Shown: piece by piece, positions 14,586-22,313 of the stretch
How positions within the stretch are numbered: the stretch's first letter is position 1
How the letters are laid out: every line of letters starts with the position of its first letter
Assembly: GCA_027625095.1 (NCBI GenBank)
Contig: JAQBXN010000102.1
Location: 1-32,768, forward strand
Direction of reading: 5' to 3'
Source of the DNA: Planctomycetota bacterium
GTDB taxonomy: Bacteria > Planctomycetota > PUPC01 > JACPCR01
Length of the DNA stretch: 32,768 nt
Made by a program: the position numbers and the translations under genes
Notes under the pieces: generated by a model
The model's input: the letters and a program-made list of their open reading frames with translations, nothing else
Told to the model about the DNA's origin: nothing
The model's database searches: none

Positions 14586-16301
14586 GTGAGTAAACCTGCA
14601 AGAAACAACCTAGACGTTAGTCTGGTCGGGCAATGGCCGCTCCAAGGTGATTGCCGGGACCATTCAGGACACGGCAATCACGCGGTCAATCACGGCGTTG
14701 ATTTGCGCCACGGATCGTTCAACGGCTCGTCCGCTTACCTCGAAGTGCCGGCCGCTGAAGCGCTTCGCCTCGGGCGCGGTGACTTCACGTTTGCCGCGTG
14801 GATTCAGACGCAGGACCATCCTGACGATGTGGTCGGCAGCGTGGCGGAACAATACGATCCCGACCGGCGGCGCGGCTTTACGCTCACGCTCGGGGCAAGC
14901 AGTGGGGGCTACCAGGGGCCGGGCAGCGATCGTCAGGTGCATTTCGGTATCGATAACGCGCACGCGGGCGAATGGCAGGACTGCGGTCGCCCCAACCCTT
15001 CAAGCAACTATGTGAGCAATTCGCTGACCGTGTTCGACGGCAAGCTTTACGCCGCGACGACCGATGCGACAAACGCTGCCGATCGCGGAAAGGTCTACTG
15101 CCACGAGGGAGGCCAGCAGTGGGCAGACTGCGGCCGCGTGCCCACCGTTAACAACGCCGGCGTCGGGCCGCTGCTGGTGCACGAGGGCAGTCTCTACGCA
15201 GTCACGTGGACCTACGACTGGACGCGCGTGCTCGACGGTGGCTATGAGCCGGGCCGGGTGTACCGCTACCTGGGCGGTACGGAGTGGGAAGACTGTGGCG
15301 AGCCCGGCGGCAATCTGACCAACACCTGCGCGGTCAGCTTTCGGGGCAGGATGTATGTTGGCGGCGGCCCGCTCAAGCCAGGCGTCTATGTTCGCGAAGA
15401 TGACGGCGAATGGTCACCTTCGATTCAATTCGATTCCGAAGGCCCGCAGCGATGTTACCCGCACGCAATGACACGATTGCACGGGCACCTCTATGTGGGC
15501 TTTCCCGGCGTTTATCGATTCGACGGCGAGAGCTGGGAGTTCATCGGATTGCCCACCACCTCGCCCCATGAAGTATTGCAGACCCACTCGCTGCATGCCT
15601 ATCAGGGCAAGTTGTGTTCAGGAACATGGCCTGAAGGAAAAGTCGCAGTCTACGAGGGCGGCGAGACCTGGAGCGACATCGGCCGGGTCGGTGAAGACGG
15701 CACGGAAGTCTGCGCGCTGGTCGTTTACAACGGCAAACTCTACGGCGGCTCGATTCCTCGTGCCGAGGTGTGCCGCTACGACGGCGGTACGAAGTGGACG
15801 TCGCTGTCACGTTTTTACTCACCCGAGGGTTGGACGCCCGCCCCGCCGCCCCGCACGGCCAGCGATCCCCGGACATCGCACGAAGACCTTTGCGAGTGGA
15901 GCCGGGTCACGTCCCTGACGGTGCACGACGGCAAACTATTCGCCGGCACCGGCAGTTGCACGAGTGCTGTCCTTGACGCGCCGTGCGACGTACGCGGCAC
16001 GGTCTTTTCGATGGAGGCCGGGCGATGCGCCTCCTACGGGAGCGACATCGGTTCCGGCTGGCGACACCTGGCCGCGGTCCGGCGCGCTGGCCGACTCGAG
16101 ATTCATATCGATGGCCGCCTGGCCGCCACCTCGTCCGCGTTCGATCCCGACGACTTCGATCTTACGGCTGGCCAACCCCTGCGCATTGGCTTTGGCCAGA
16201 CCGACTATTTCAACGGACGCATGCGCGACCTGCGGCTCTACAATACCGCCATCTCACCCAGCTCGATCACTCAGCTTGCATCGATGATGAAGTGCGAATA
16301 G
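14586..16301 (+). CDS. LamG domain interrupted by a seven-bladed propeller
   Basis: The 571-residue protein starts at GTG 14586. Residues 12-125 are the first half of a LamG/concanavalin-like fold (LVGQWPLQGDCRDHSGHGNHAVNHG, GDFTFAAWIQT). Residues about 490-565 are the second half (WRHLAAVRRAGRLEIHIDG, LRIGFGQTDYFNGRMRDLRLYNTAIS). Between them lie about seven kelch-like repeats built on DGKLYAATTD...GKVYCHEGGQQWADCGR. An EWQDCGR strand lies before the first repeat, as expected for closure of a propeller inserted into a loop. No signal peptide or TM segment is visible, so its location is uncertain. It is intact between decayed genes. The likely role is glycan or protein recognition; no catalytic motif is seen. 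Confidence 0.7.
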   Translation: MSKPARNNLDVSLVGQWPLQGDCRDHSGHGNHAVNHGVDLRHGSFNGSSAYLEVPAAEALRLGRGDFTFAAWIQTQDHPDDVVGSVAEQYDPDRRRGFTLTLGASSGGYQGPGSDRQVHFGIDNAHAGEWQDCGRPNPSSNYVSNSLTVFDGKLYAATTDATNAADRGKVYCHEGGQQWADCGRVPTVNNAGVGPLLVHEGSLYAVTWTYDWTRVLDGGYEPGRVYRYLGGTEWEDCGEPGGNLTNTCAVSFRGRMYVGGGPLKPGVYVREDDGEWSPSIQFDSEGPQRCYPHAMTRLHGHLYVGFPGVYRFDGESWEFIGLPTTSPHEVLQTHSLHAYQGKLCSGTWPEGKVAVYEGGETWSDIGRVGEDGTEVCALVVYNGKLYGGSIPRAEVCRYDGGTKWTSLSRFYSPEGWTPAPPPRTASDPRTSHEDLCEWSRVTSLTVHDGKLFAGTGSCTSAVLDAPCDVRGTVFSMEAGRCASYGSDIGSGWRHLAAVRRAGRLEIHIDGRLAATSSAFDPDDFDLTAGQPLRIGFGQTDYFNGRMRDLRLYNTAISPSSITQLASMMKCE

Positions 16302-16360
16302 CAATTCATAACCAACAGGTTTGATTCGGTATCTACGAACACAACTCAGCAGCCTATTGA

Positions 16361-16637
16361 AAAGCGCTTGAGGCCATCACGGAAGGGGCCGACGAAGAGT
16401 TCCGCGAACTCCTTTCAGAGCGTCCACAAATCGCGACGGAAGTTGGCGACTTCCGATTGGCCCTTCTGCACGATGCGGCAGCGAAGGGGCACACGGCGGC
16501 GGTCCAGGTGCTGACCTGCGATCAGGGATGGCATATACGATGCCAATCCGTGGCAGTGGGCCCACCATACAGAGCAGCCAGCCCTTGCGCTCTGGCTGGC
16601 GAAGCGGCCCAGCATTCGGATGCAGAGGAGGTCTTGA
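16361..16637 (+). pseudogene. Ankyrin-repeat gene remnant
   Basis: From 16361, just after a TGA, the frame reads KALEAITEGADEEFRELL...LALLHDAAAKGHTAAVQVL, a clear ankyrin repeat. It then shifts to GADLRSGMA and again to DANPWQWAHHTEQPALALWLAKRP, ending at TGA 16635-16637. Two frame changes in under 150 bases and no start codon mark a decayed fragment. Confidence 0.5.
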
Positions 16638-16731
16638 TGAGGATTCCAAATAGCTGAAAGCGCGACGCACGCCAGAAGATCGACGAACTCCCAAGTTACA
16701 GGGCCCATCCTGACAGCAGTTGTCCCTCCTG

Positions 16732-16920
16732 GGCGCGCCGGCTCCCAGCCGGCCCCAACGCCGTTGGCGTTGAAGAAAAGAGCCGGCAAGGGTGCCGGCG
16801 CGCCCAGGGCAAACGCCGTAGGCGTTGAAGAAAAGAGCCGGCAAGGGTGCCGGCGCGCCCAGGACACACGCTCGTAGGCGTTGAAGAAAAGAGCCGGCAA
16901 GGGTGCCGGCGCACCCAGGA
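16732..16920. repeat. Family D tandem hairpin repeat, period 55-56 bp
   Basis: Three near-identical units begin GTtGGCGTTGAAGAAAAGAG at 16763, 16818 and 16874 (the third base is A in copies 2 and 3). Each carries GCCGGC-aagggt-GCCGGC and then a GCGCGCCCAGG-like end. An inverted partial unit (GGGCGCGCCGGC...GCCGGC) sits at 16732-16755. The inverted partner and inner stem make it look like a REP cluster, and unit spacers are too short and not unique enough for CRISPR. Confidence 0.8.
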
Positions 16921-16924
16921 CGTT

Positions 16925-17237
16925 GTTTTACCGCGACCTCCTTTGCGTGCTGCCATTCCAGCTCAGCGAGACAGAGTTTGCCATCGCCGCGTACATCCAG
17001 ACCCGAAATATCCTGGACGACCATGAAGATTGCGGCACCTACCGATTCAAGATTCAAGGGATGCCAGAAGCCGTCGACCTGTCAGTCTGGGATCCCTTCA
17101 AAGGTACCGCACATGAATTCAAGAACGAATCAAACCGACTGGATGAATTCGCCCTCAAGACTGACCTTCCCGATTACCCTGTCTGGATTCTCATGACAAA
17201 GGCAAAGATCAATCCGCTGAATCTATGGAAACCGTAG
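16925..17237 (+). pseudogene. C-terminal stub of a sugar-active protein
   Basis: The frame to the stop at 17235-17237 reads LPFQLSETEFAIAAYIQTRNILDD, YRFKIQGMPEAVDLSVWDPFKGTAHEF and LKTDLPDYPVWILMTK. It resembles the beta-sandwich that ends many glycosidases and related exported proteins, where a YDPF phrase and a final DYP strand are usual. The upstream part of the frame is family D repeat, so the body of the gene has been lost. Translation, if any, would need a start inside the repeat. Confidence 0.45.
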
Positions 17238-17260
17238 CCGCAAGCTCCCAGCTTGCCGGC
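17233..17260 (+). repeat. Family B hairpin repeat
   Basis: GTAG followed by CCGCAAGCTccCAGCTTGCCGG, with the stem imperfect at one position. It overlaps the stop of the stub gene and lies about 80 bp before the CBM9-like gene. Confidence 0.65.
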
Positions 17261-17336
17261 TTGTCGTTGAAACTCACAAGCAGGCTGCTTTTGGATACGC
17301 TGCCTGCTTCCAGAACGTTTCGCGCTTCGTTGATAA

Positions 17337-18158
17337 ATGAACCATCTACTCAAAACTATGAGCCAAATCACCGCCACTGCCATCTCGCTTCTCTCCCTGC
17401 TGACGTCCTTACAGGCGGAGGCGCCGAGTAATCCTCTGCCTTCAATCAAGGCGCCCTACGCCAAGGTGAAGCCGAAGCTGACGGCAGATGCGAAAGACCC
17501 GGCTTGGGCGAACGCGGCGCAGATCGCTTCTCTGAAACTTCACCTTGGAACGCCTGAAGACATGAAGGCTCTGCCCACGGAGGTCTTCCTTTTGTGGGAC
17601 GAGGGTTTTTTCTACGTGCGGTTTGTCTGTGAGGATGCCGAACTCTACATGCCCTTCAACGGACACGATGCTCCGCTTTATAAGGGGGATGTCGTCGAGG
17701 TGTTTGTCGATCCCAAGGGCGACGGCCGGCAGTACATGGAGATTGAAGTAAACCCGGCGAACTCGGTGTTGGACAGCATGCACCTGGTCACTGCGGAGGT
17801 GAAGTCGAATGAGGTCGGTATGCTGGCTGACGATATCCGGGGGCGAGACTATTGGCCCTGGATGGAGTGGACGATGCAGGGGGCCAAGACTGCGGCTCGC
17901 TCGATTGAAGAAAACGGAAATCTGAAAGGCTGGATGGCTGATTTCGCTCTGCCTGCCAGCGCAGTGCTGCATCGCCTCGGACTCCGTAATTATCAGCCGA
18001 TGACGATGCGTTTTAATTTCATTCGCTATGAATATGCACTCAACCTGAAGAGCAACGGCCGGCAGTTTATCCCGATGGCATGGAACCCCGTGCAACAGGG
18101 CTGCCCTCACATTTCCCCGGCCGCGATGGGGAGAGTCGAACTGGTAAAGGAAGACTGA
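17337..18158 (+). CDS. Exported CBM9-like carbohydrate-binding protein
   Basis: The 273-residue product has a signal peptide (TATAISLLSLLTSLQAEA). A single CBM9/DOMON-type sandwich fills residues about 40-270: PKLTADAKDPAWANAAQI, TEVFLLWDEGFFYVRFVCED, LYKGDVVEVFVDPKGDGRQYMEIEVNP, WMADFALPASAV, MRFNFIRYE. The same fold forms the N-terminus of the glycosidase at 3677. As a single-domain protein it probably binds polysaccharide outside the cytoplasm. ATG 17337 gives an N-region with a Lys; ATG 17358 (MSQITATAI) is an alternative. The gene precedes the DUF58 cluster, separated by 460 bp of repeats. Confidence 0.75.
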   Translation: MNHLLKTMSQITATAISLLSLLTSLQAEAPSNPLPSIKAPYAKVKPKLTADAKDPAWANAAQIASLKLHLGTPEDMKALPTEVFLLWDEGFFYVRFVCEDAELYMPFNGHDAPLYKGDVVEVFVDPKGDGRQYMEIEVNPANSVLDSMHLVTAEVKSNEVGMLADDIRGRDYWPWMEWTMQGAKTAARSIEENGNLKGWMADFALPASAVLHRLGLRNYQPMTMRFNFIRYEYALNLKSNGRQFIPMAWNPVQQGCPHISPAAMGRVELVKED

Positions 18159-18169
18159 ACAGATGCAGA

Positions 18170-18235
18170 CCGTAGCCACAAAAAATGAGCTTGGGTGGAA
18201 CAGAACCGTAGCCGCAGGCTGCCAGCTTGCTGGCT
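18170..18235 (+). repeat. Family B repeats, one partial and one full
   Basis: CCGTAGCCACAA at 18170 is a broken unit. At 18208 GTAG-CCGCAGGCTG-CCAGCTTGCTGG is nearly complete. Together with 18302-18493 and 18555-18581 they fill the gap 18159-18620, which holds no gene. Confidence 0.65.
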
Positions 18236-18301
18236 CTGGGAAAGCTCAAAAGCAGGTCGCATCGTTCTCCATAAAACGGCTTGAGAACTTTTGCGGATCT
18301 A

Positions 18302-18493
18302 CAGCCCCGGAGGGGCGAAAGCATGTAGCCTGGGGCGTGAGCCCCAGGAAGCGGAATCGTGTTTTAAATGTAGCCCCGGAGGGGCGAAAGCAGTCTTGGA
18401 GTCGCTTTCGCCCCTCCGGGGCTGGGATCTCTCGCACGCACCTTCTCCCCGGCCTTGCGTCCGGGGCTACATGCTTTCGCCCCTCCGGGGCTG
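18302..18493. repeat. Family A hairpin repeat cluster (BIME-like)
   Basis: Forward: GCCCC-GGA-GGGGC, cgaaagcat, GTAG + CCTGGGGC/GCCCCAGG, then a second GTAG-headed GCCCC unit at 18370. Reverse: GCCCC-TCC-GGGGC, CCCCGGCC/GTCCGGGG + CTAC, atgctttcg, GCCCC-TCC-GGGGC. The layout is an inverted pair around a short core. Confidence 0.85.
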
Positions 18494-18554
18494 AAATTCA
18501 TGATGGTCGGATTAATACGAACGAATCTGCCATCTCTTTGTCCGCCCCAAGAGA

Positions 18555-18581
18555 GCCTGCAAGCAGCCAGCTTGCGGCTAC
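18555..18581 (-). repeat. Family B hairpin repeat, reverse orientation
   Basis: GCCTGCAAGCagCCAGCTTGCGG then CTAC. It is in the opposite orientation to the copy at 18208, so the two enclose the family A cluster. Confidence 0.65.
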
Positions 18582-18620
18582 GATGCTCACCCCGATGGAT
18601 TGGAAATAGAACACTAACAG

Positions 18621-19520
18621 ATGCAAATAGTAGGCTCTGAATATCTCGATCCCAACATCCTCTCCGCGCTGCCAAATATCGAATTCATCGCCCGGCGGCT
18701 GGTGGAAGGGCTGTTCGTCGGGATGCACAAGAGCCCGCACTTTGGCTACAGCGTCGAGTTCAAAGATCATCGCGATTACGTGCCGGGTGACGACCTTCGC
18801 ATTGTCGACTGGAAAGTCTGGGCCAGAAAAGACAAATATTTTGTTAAACGATTCGAGATGGAAAGCCAGCTCAAGGCGACCATTCTGCTTGACTGCTCGC
18901 GCTCCATGGACTTCGGCGAAGACAGGCTGACCAAACTCCAGTACGCGTCTTACCTCGCGGCGAGTCTGGCGTATCTGATTATCCATCAGAACGACATGGC
19001 CGGGCTGGTTACTTTCGATACTGATATCCATCATTACCTGCCGGCTCGCGGCAGTCGCGGGCACATGCGCTCGATTCTGAAAGCGATTGGGGATGTCCAG
19101 CCGGGCCCGGCGACAAACGTCCCTCAGGTCTGCAATCATCTGGCTCAGCTCATCAAGTCGAGAGGCATCATCATCCTCATCAGCGATCTTCTCGACGATG
19201 TGGAGGAGACTCTTCATGCGGCGCGACACCTGCAATACAAGAAACACGAAGTCATCGTCTTTCACGTTCTCGACGATGCTGAGCTCAACCTTCCTTACGA
19301 GGCGCTTGCTAATTTTGAAGACCTGGAAAGCCGGCAAATCCAGGTTGTCGATCCGCTGGCGTTCCGAAACGAATACCAGACTCGTGTGAAGGATTACTGC
19401 GAAGCACTGCGCACGGGCTGCCAGAAAACGAGTGTGGATTACCACCTCGTAAGCACTTCGCAGCCGGTCGAAATTTTTCTGGCAAATTACCTGACCTTCC
19501 GTGCGCGGAGGTCGAGGTAG
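18621..19520 (+). CDS. DUF58 protein (MoxR-cluster, VWA-like)
   Basis: The 299-residue cytoplasmic protein is of the DUF58 family. FGYSVEFKDHRDYVPGDDLRIVDWKVWARKDKYFVKRFE is the family signature. A VWA-like metal site DCSRSM follows at residue 91, with TFDTDIHHYLPAR later. DUF58 proteins are standard partners of MoxR AAA+ ATPases and Bat-type VWA proteins in envelope or protein-maturation systems. Two bases separate its stop from the BatA-like gene, so they are surely cotranscribed. MoxR, normally just upstream, is absent; the upstream neighbour is repeat DNA and a CBM9-like gene. Confidence 0.9.
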   Translation: MQIVGSEYLDPNILSALPNIEFIARRLVEGLFVGMHKSPHFGYSVEFKDHRDYVPGDDLRIVDWKVWARKDKYFVKRFEMESQLKATILLDCSRSMDFGEDRLTKLQYASYLAASLAYLIIHQNDMAGLVTFDTDIHHYLPARGSRGHMRSILKAIGDVQPGPATNVPQVCNHLAQLIKSRGIIILISDLLDDVEETLHAARHLQYKKHEVIVFHVLDDAELNLPYEALANFEDLESRQIQVVDPLAFRNEYQTRVKDYCEALRTGCQKTSVDYHLVSTSQPVEIFLANYLTFRARRSR

Positions 19521-19522
19521 AG

Positions 19523-21865
19523 ATGACCTTCCTCAACACCGCAATCCTTGCCGGGCTCGCGGCCCTGGCTGTTCCGATTGTGCTGCATCTGATCCAGAAG
19601 CAGCGTTATCCGCGGCGGCTGTTCACGACGCTCAGGTTTTTTGAGGACAGTAAAAAACACAACCGCATCCAGAGCCGGCTGGTGGACAAGCTGCTCCTGC
19701 TTCTCCGACTGCTGGCACTTGCCGCACTGGTGCTTGGGCTTGCCAGGCCGTTCGGTTCCTTCGGGTTCGGTGAAAAAAGACTGTCGCTGGTGATTGTGCT
19801 GGATAACTCCGCCAGCATGTCCCGGCTTGAAAGGAATGAATTCATTTTTGACTCGGCAAAGAAGACAGCCATCAGCCTTCTGGATGAACTCGGCCCCAAC
19901 GATCAGGTGGCTCTGCTCCTGACGGCCGGCAATATCCGTCCTTTATATATGAAGGAGCATTCCCAAATTCTGGTGCAGATCGAGGCACGAAAGGGGGTTC
20001 CTACCGCTCTGTTGGTTGATGATGAAGAGTCTCTCAGTGCAGGTGTTCCAGGTATGACCGGTGATGCCGAATCACTCAAAACCGCGCTCAAGAAATTGAA
20101 GCCTGGTACTCCCGTCGCCCTTGCCGGATTCAGTCCTCAGCGACATACGGTGCTGGGCGACGAACGCGCTGTCATGCGCCAGCAGATTGAACAACTCGTT
20201 CCTTCCAGCCTCTCCGGTGATATCCCGTCGGCGTTGCTTCAAGCGAAAGAGATGCTCGAAACTTCCGGTGATGCCGACCGCCGGGTTATCCTGGTCACCG
20301 ACCTGCAGGCAGCGGAGTGGCCGTCTACACCCATCGAGGGTTTCACCGGGATCAATCTTCTGGTGTTATCCACCGGGCCTGCGAGCCGGGCGCCCAACCT
20401 CGGAATCGAAAGTGGCAGTCTTTCTCAACGTGAGGTCGACCTTGGCCAGAGCGGAACGGGATCAGTGGTCGTTCGGAATTATGGACGTATCGAATCTGTC
20501 CCGGCCAGCCTCAAGATAAACCTCGGCGAGTCCGGGCGACCTCAGAAGCTCCCGATTCCTGCCCTTGTGCCCTCAGCGGCCATCCAGCTCAGTTTTCCAA
20601 TCCACGGACTCAGCCGAGAGCGCAATCTGTTGGGCTCTGCCACGATTGAATCCCCCGATGATCCGTTGCTTTACGACAACACCTGGCATTTCCAACTGGG
20701 GATACGTCCGCCGGCGCGGGTGCTCTGCATCAACGGCGTTCCATCCGAAACTTCGGCAGGTCGTGAGACCTTTTTTATCGCCAACGCCCTGAGTCCTGGC
20801 TCGGCGATGTCTTCTGGCTCGGCCGGCATCGAAGTACAGACTAAAGAAGTCGACGACCTCAAGGGTGTGCCGCTTTTTCAATACAGCGTGGTCATCCTGG
20901 CCGGCGTAGAGAAGCTCGATAAGGAAATGGTCGGAAAGCTCAAGAGTTTTGTTTCCGATGGCGGCGGCTTGCTGGCCTTTGCCGGCCGTCGTGCAAGTCC
21001 CGAAAACGCCAATGCCTGGCCGTTCTTGCCAGCCAGTCTCGGTCCTGAAAAAAGCGACGAATATGTCTTCCTCGATGCCGTCAGCAGTGAATCACAGGTG
21101 ATGTCGAGAGTCTCACGCCGTGCAGGCAGCGACCTCGCCACGCTTACCACCGCGCAATGGTTTCCGCTCGAGCCAAAGACGGGGGCAATTGTGCTGGGAA
21201 GGTTCTCGAATGGTTCGCCAGCGATGGTTGAGTGGAACCTGGGCCGCGGTCGCGCAGTGGTCGTTGCCACGGGCTGTCACACCTCCACCAGCAACTGGCC
21301 ATTGCGGCCATCGTTTGTTTTGCTCATGCGATCGATCGTGCGGGACCTCTCTCGCCCGAACACTCCATTGAGCATCGAGCCGTATCGACAGATCGGGACG
21401 CTTGCTGCGCGAGGTATTGATGAAGAACTTGTCTCCGGCACACCCGCCGTCTTCCGTGTCAGCCTTAACGACCAGGGCGTCCAATGGCATCCGATGGCCT
21501 GGTATCGTGATGGCAGGACGATTTCCATGCCGGCCGCCGAAATTCCCGGCCACTACACGCTTTCGATTCAACCTGGACAGGCAGCGGGCATCCTTCCGCA
21601 GCCCGGGGTCGGCAGTAACATCGTCCCGGTATCGGTCAATCACGATCCAACAGAAAGCGATGCCGGTATCGTGAGCGAAGAAAATCTCAGAGAGCGTTTG
21701 CCCGGCGTCATTCTGGAAATGAAACCCATGCAGGAAATTCAGCCCGGCCTCATCGAATCCATGCGAACAGGCACCGACCTCTGGCGAATACTGGTCGTCG
21801 TCGCGTTTCTGATTCTGGTCGCGGAAAGCCTGATCGCCTGGCGAAGTCAGGGGAACGAATCATGA
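19523..21865 (+). CDS. BatA-type membrane protein with VWA domain
   Basis: The 780-residue protein begins with the BatA N-terminal signature (FLNTAILAGLAALAVPIVLHLIQKQRYPRRLFTTLRF) and a second TM helix (LLLLLRLLALAALVLGLA). A VWA domain has the metal motif DNSASM at residue 94 and DRRVILVTDLQAAEW. A long periplasmic beta-rich region follows, with a ThuA/glutamine-amidotransferase-like stretch (SVVILAGVEKLDKEMVGKLKSFVSDGGGLLAFAG), and a C-terminal TM helix (ILVVVAFLILVAESLIAW). In the MoxR/DUF58 systems such proteins are membrane receptors for metal-dependent protein binding. The client here is unknown; the gene neighbours point to the envelope or export of large proteins. Confidence 0.88.
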   Translation: MTFLNTAILAGLAALAVPIVLHLIQKQRYPRRLFTTLRFFEDSKKHNRIQSRLVDKLLLLLRLLALAALVLGLARPFGSFGFGEKRLSLVIVLDNSASMSRLERNEFIFDSAKKTAISLLDELGPNDQVALLLTAGNIRPLYMKEHSQILVQIEARKGVPTALLVDDEESLSAGVPGMTGDAESLKTALKKLKPGTPVALAGFSPQRHTVLGDERAVMRQQIEQLVPSSLSGDIPSALLQAKEMLETSGDADRRVILVTDLQAAEWPSTPIEGFTGINLLVLSTGPASRAPNLGIESGSLSQREVDLGQSGTGSVVVRNYGRIESVPASLKINLGESGRPQKLPIPALVPSAAIQLSFPIHGLSRERNLLGSATIESPDDPLLYDNTWHFQLGIRPPARVLCINGVPSETSAGRETFFIANALSPGSAMSSGSAGIEVQTKEVDDLKGVPLFQYSVVILAGVEKLDKEMVGKLKSFVSDGGGLLAFAGRRASPENANAWPFLPASLGPEKSDEYVFLDAVSSESQVMSRVSRRAGSDLATLTTAQWFPLEPKTGAIVLGRFSNGSPAMVEWNLGRGRAVVVATGCHTSTSNWPLRPSFVLLMRSIVRDLSRPNTPLSIEPYRQIGTLAARGIDEELVSGTPAVFRVSLNDQGVQWHPMAWYRDGRTISMPAAEIPGHYTLSIQPGQAAGILPQPGVGSNIVPVSVNHDPTESDAGIVSEENLRERLPGVILEMKPMQEIQPGLIESMRTGTDLWRILVVVAFLILVAESLIAWRSQGNES

Positions 21866-21911
21866 GAAAGAATTCAGAATTCAGGAGAAAGCCTGCCAGC
21901 TTCGAGCGAAA

Positions 21912-21935
21912 GAGTTGGAGTAACGCCTTCAGGCT
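21912..21935 (+). repeat. Family C hairpin repeat, forward unit
   Basis: GAGTTGGAGTAAC followed by GCC-TTCA-GGC. It pairs in layout with the reverse unit at 22207, and the two enclose the family A cluster. Confidence 0.75.
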
Positions 21936-21962
21936 AGATGTCACGCCGCCTGAATTCTTCTG

Positions 21963-22153
21963 TAGACCCGGAGGGTCGGAAGTATGTGGCCCCGGACGCA
22001 AGTCCGGGGTTTGCGAAAAGACCCTTATTCTGAGCCCCGGAGGGGCGGCAGAAGAGGCAGGAGTGCTTTCGCCCCTCCGGGGCTTATCCGCATTTCGCAT
22101 AAGTTTCCTGGGGCTGGCGCCCCAGGCTACATGCTTTCTCCCCTCCGGGGCTA
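21963..22153. repeat. Family A hairpin repeat cluster with variant stems
   Basis: Forward: GTAG + GACCC-GGA-GGGTC, then CCCCGGAC-gcaa-GTCCGGGG. A GCCCC unit follows at about 22036. Reverse: GCCCC-TCC-GGGGC, CCTGGGGC/GCCCCAGG + CTAC, atgctttc, and a final (T)CCCC-TCC-GGGGC in which the outer pair is lost. Apart from that last unit the altered stems stay fully paired. It lies between the BatA-like and VWA/GATase genes. Confidence 0.85.
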
Positions 22154-22206
22154 CGGGCAAGAAACCCAGTTGTAAGAATCAAAAGCTGGAACATCTTAGT
22201 TCAGAC

Positions 22207-22281
22207 CTGGCTAAAGCCGTCACTCCAACCCCGTCCGTCTCAAGCCTTCAAGCGCGGAGTTGGAGTAACGCCTTCAGGCGG
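22207..22281. repeat. Family C repeats, back-to-back reverse and forward units
   Basis: Reverse unit GGCTAAAGCC-GTCACTCCAACCCC (22209-22232), a spacer (gtccgtctcaagccttcaa), then forward unit CGGAGTTGGAGTAAC-GCCTTCAGGC (22255-22279). The same order with nearly the same spacer recurs at 32629-32703. With the family A cluster it fills 21866-22313, which has no gene. Confidence 0.8.
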
Positions 22282-22313
22282 GTTCTTCCCGCGTCCGATA
22301 CAAGGATGCGCCC

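Noticed and set aside
16732..16920. Possible CRISPR array
   Set aside because: The units are tandem with almost no unique spacer, have an inverted partial copy, and there are no cas genes.
16377..17057. 226-codon minus-strand open frame over the tandem repeats
   Set aside because: Its middle is the repeat read three times and the flanks are antisense to better gene remnants.
18163..18609. 148-codon plus-strand frame between CBM9-like and DUF58 genes
   Set aside because: It is made of family A and B repeats, with no domain beyond repeat-encoded peptides.
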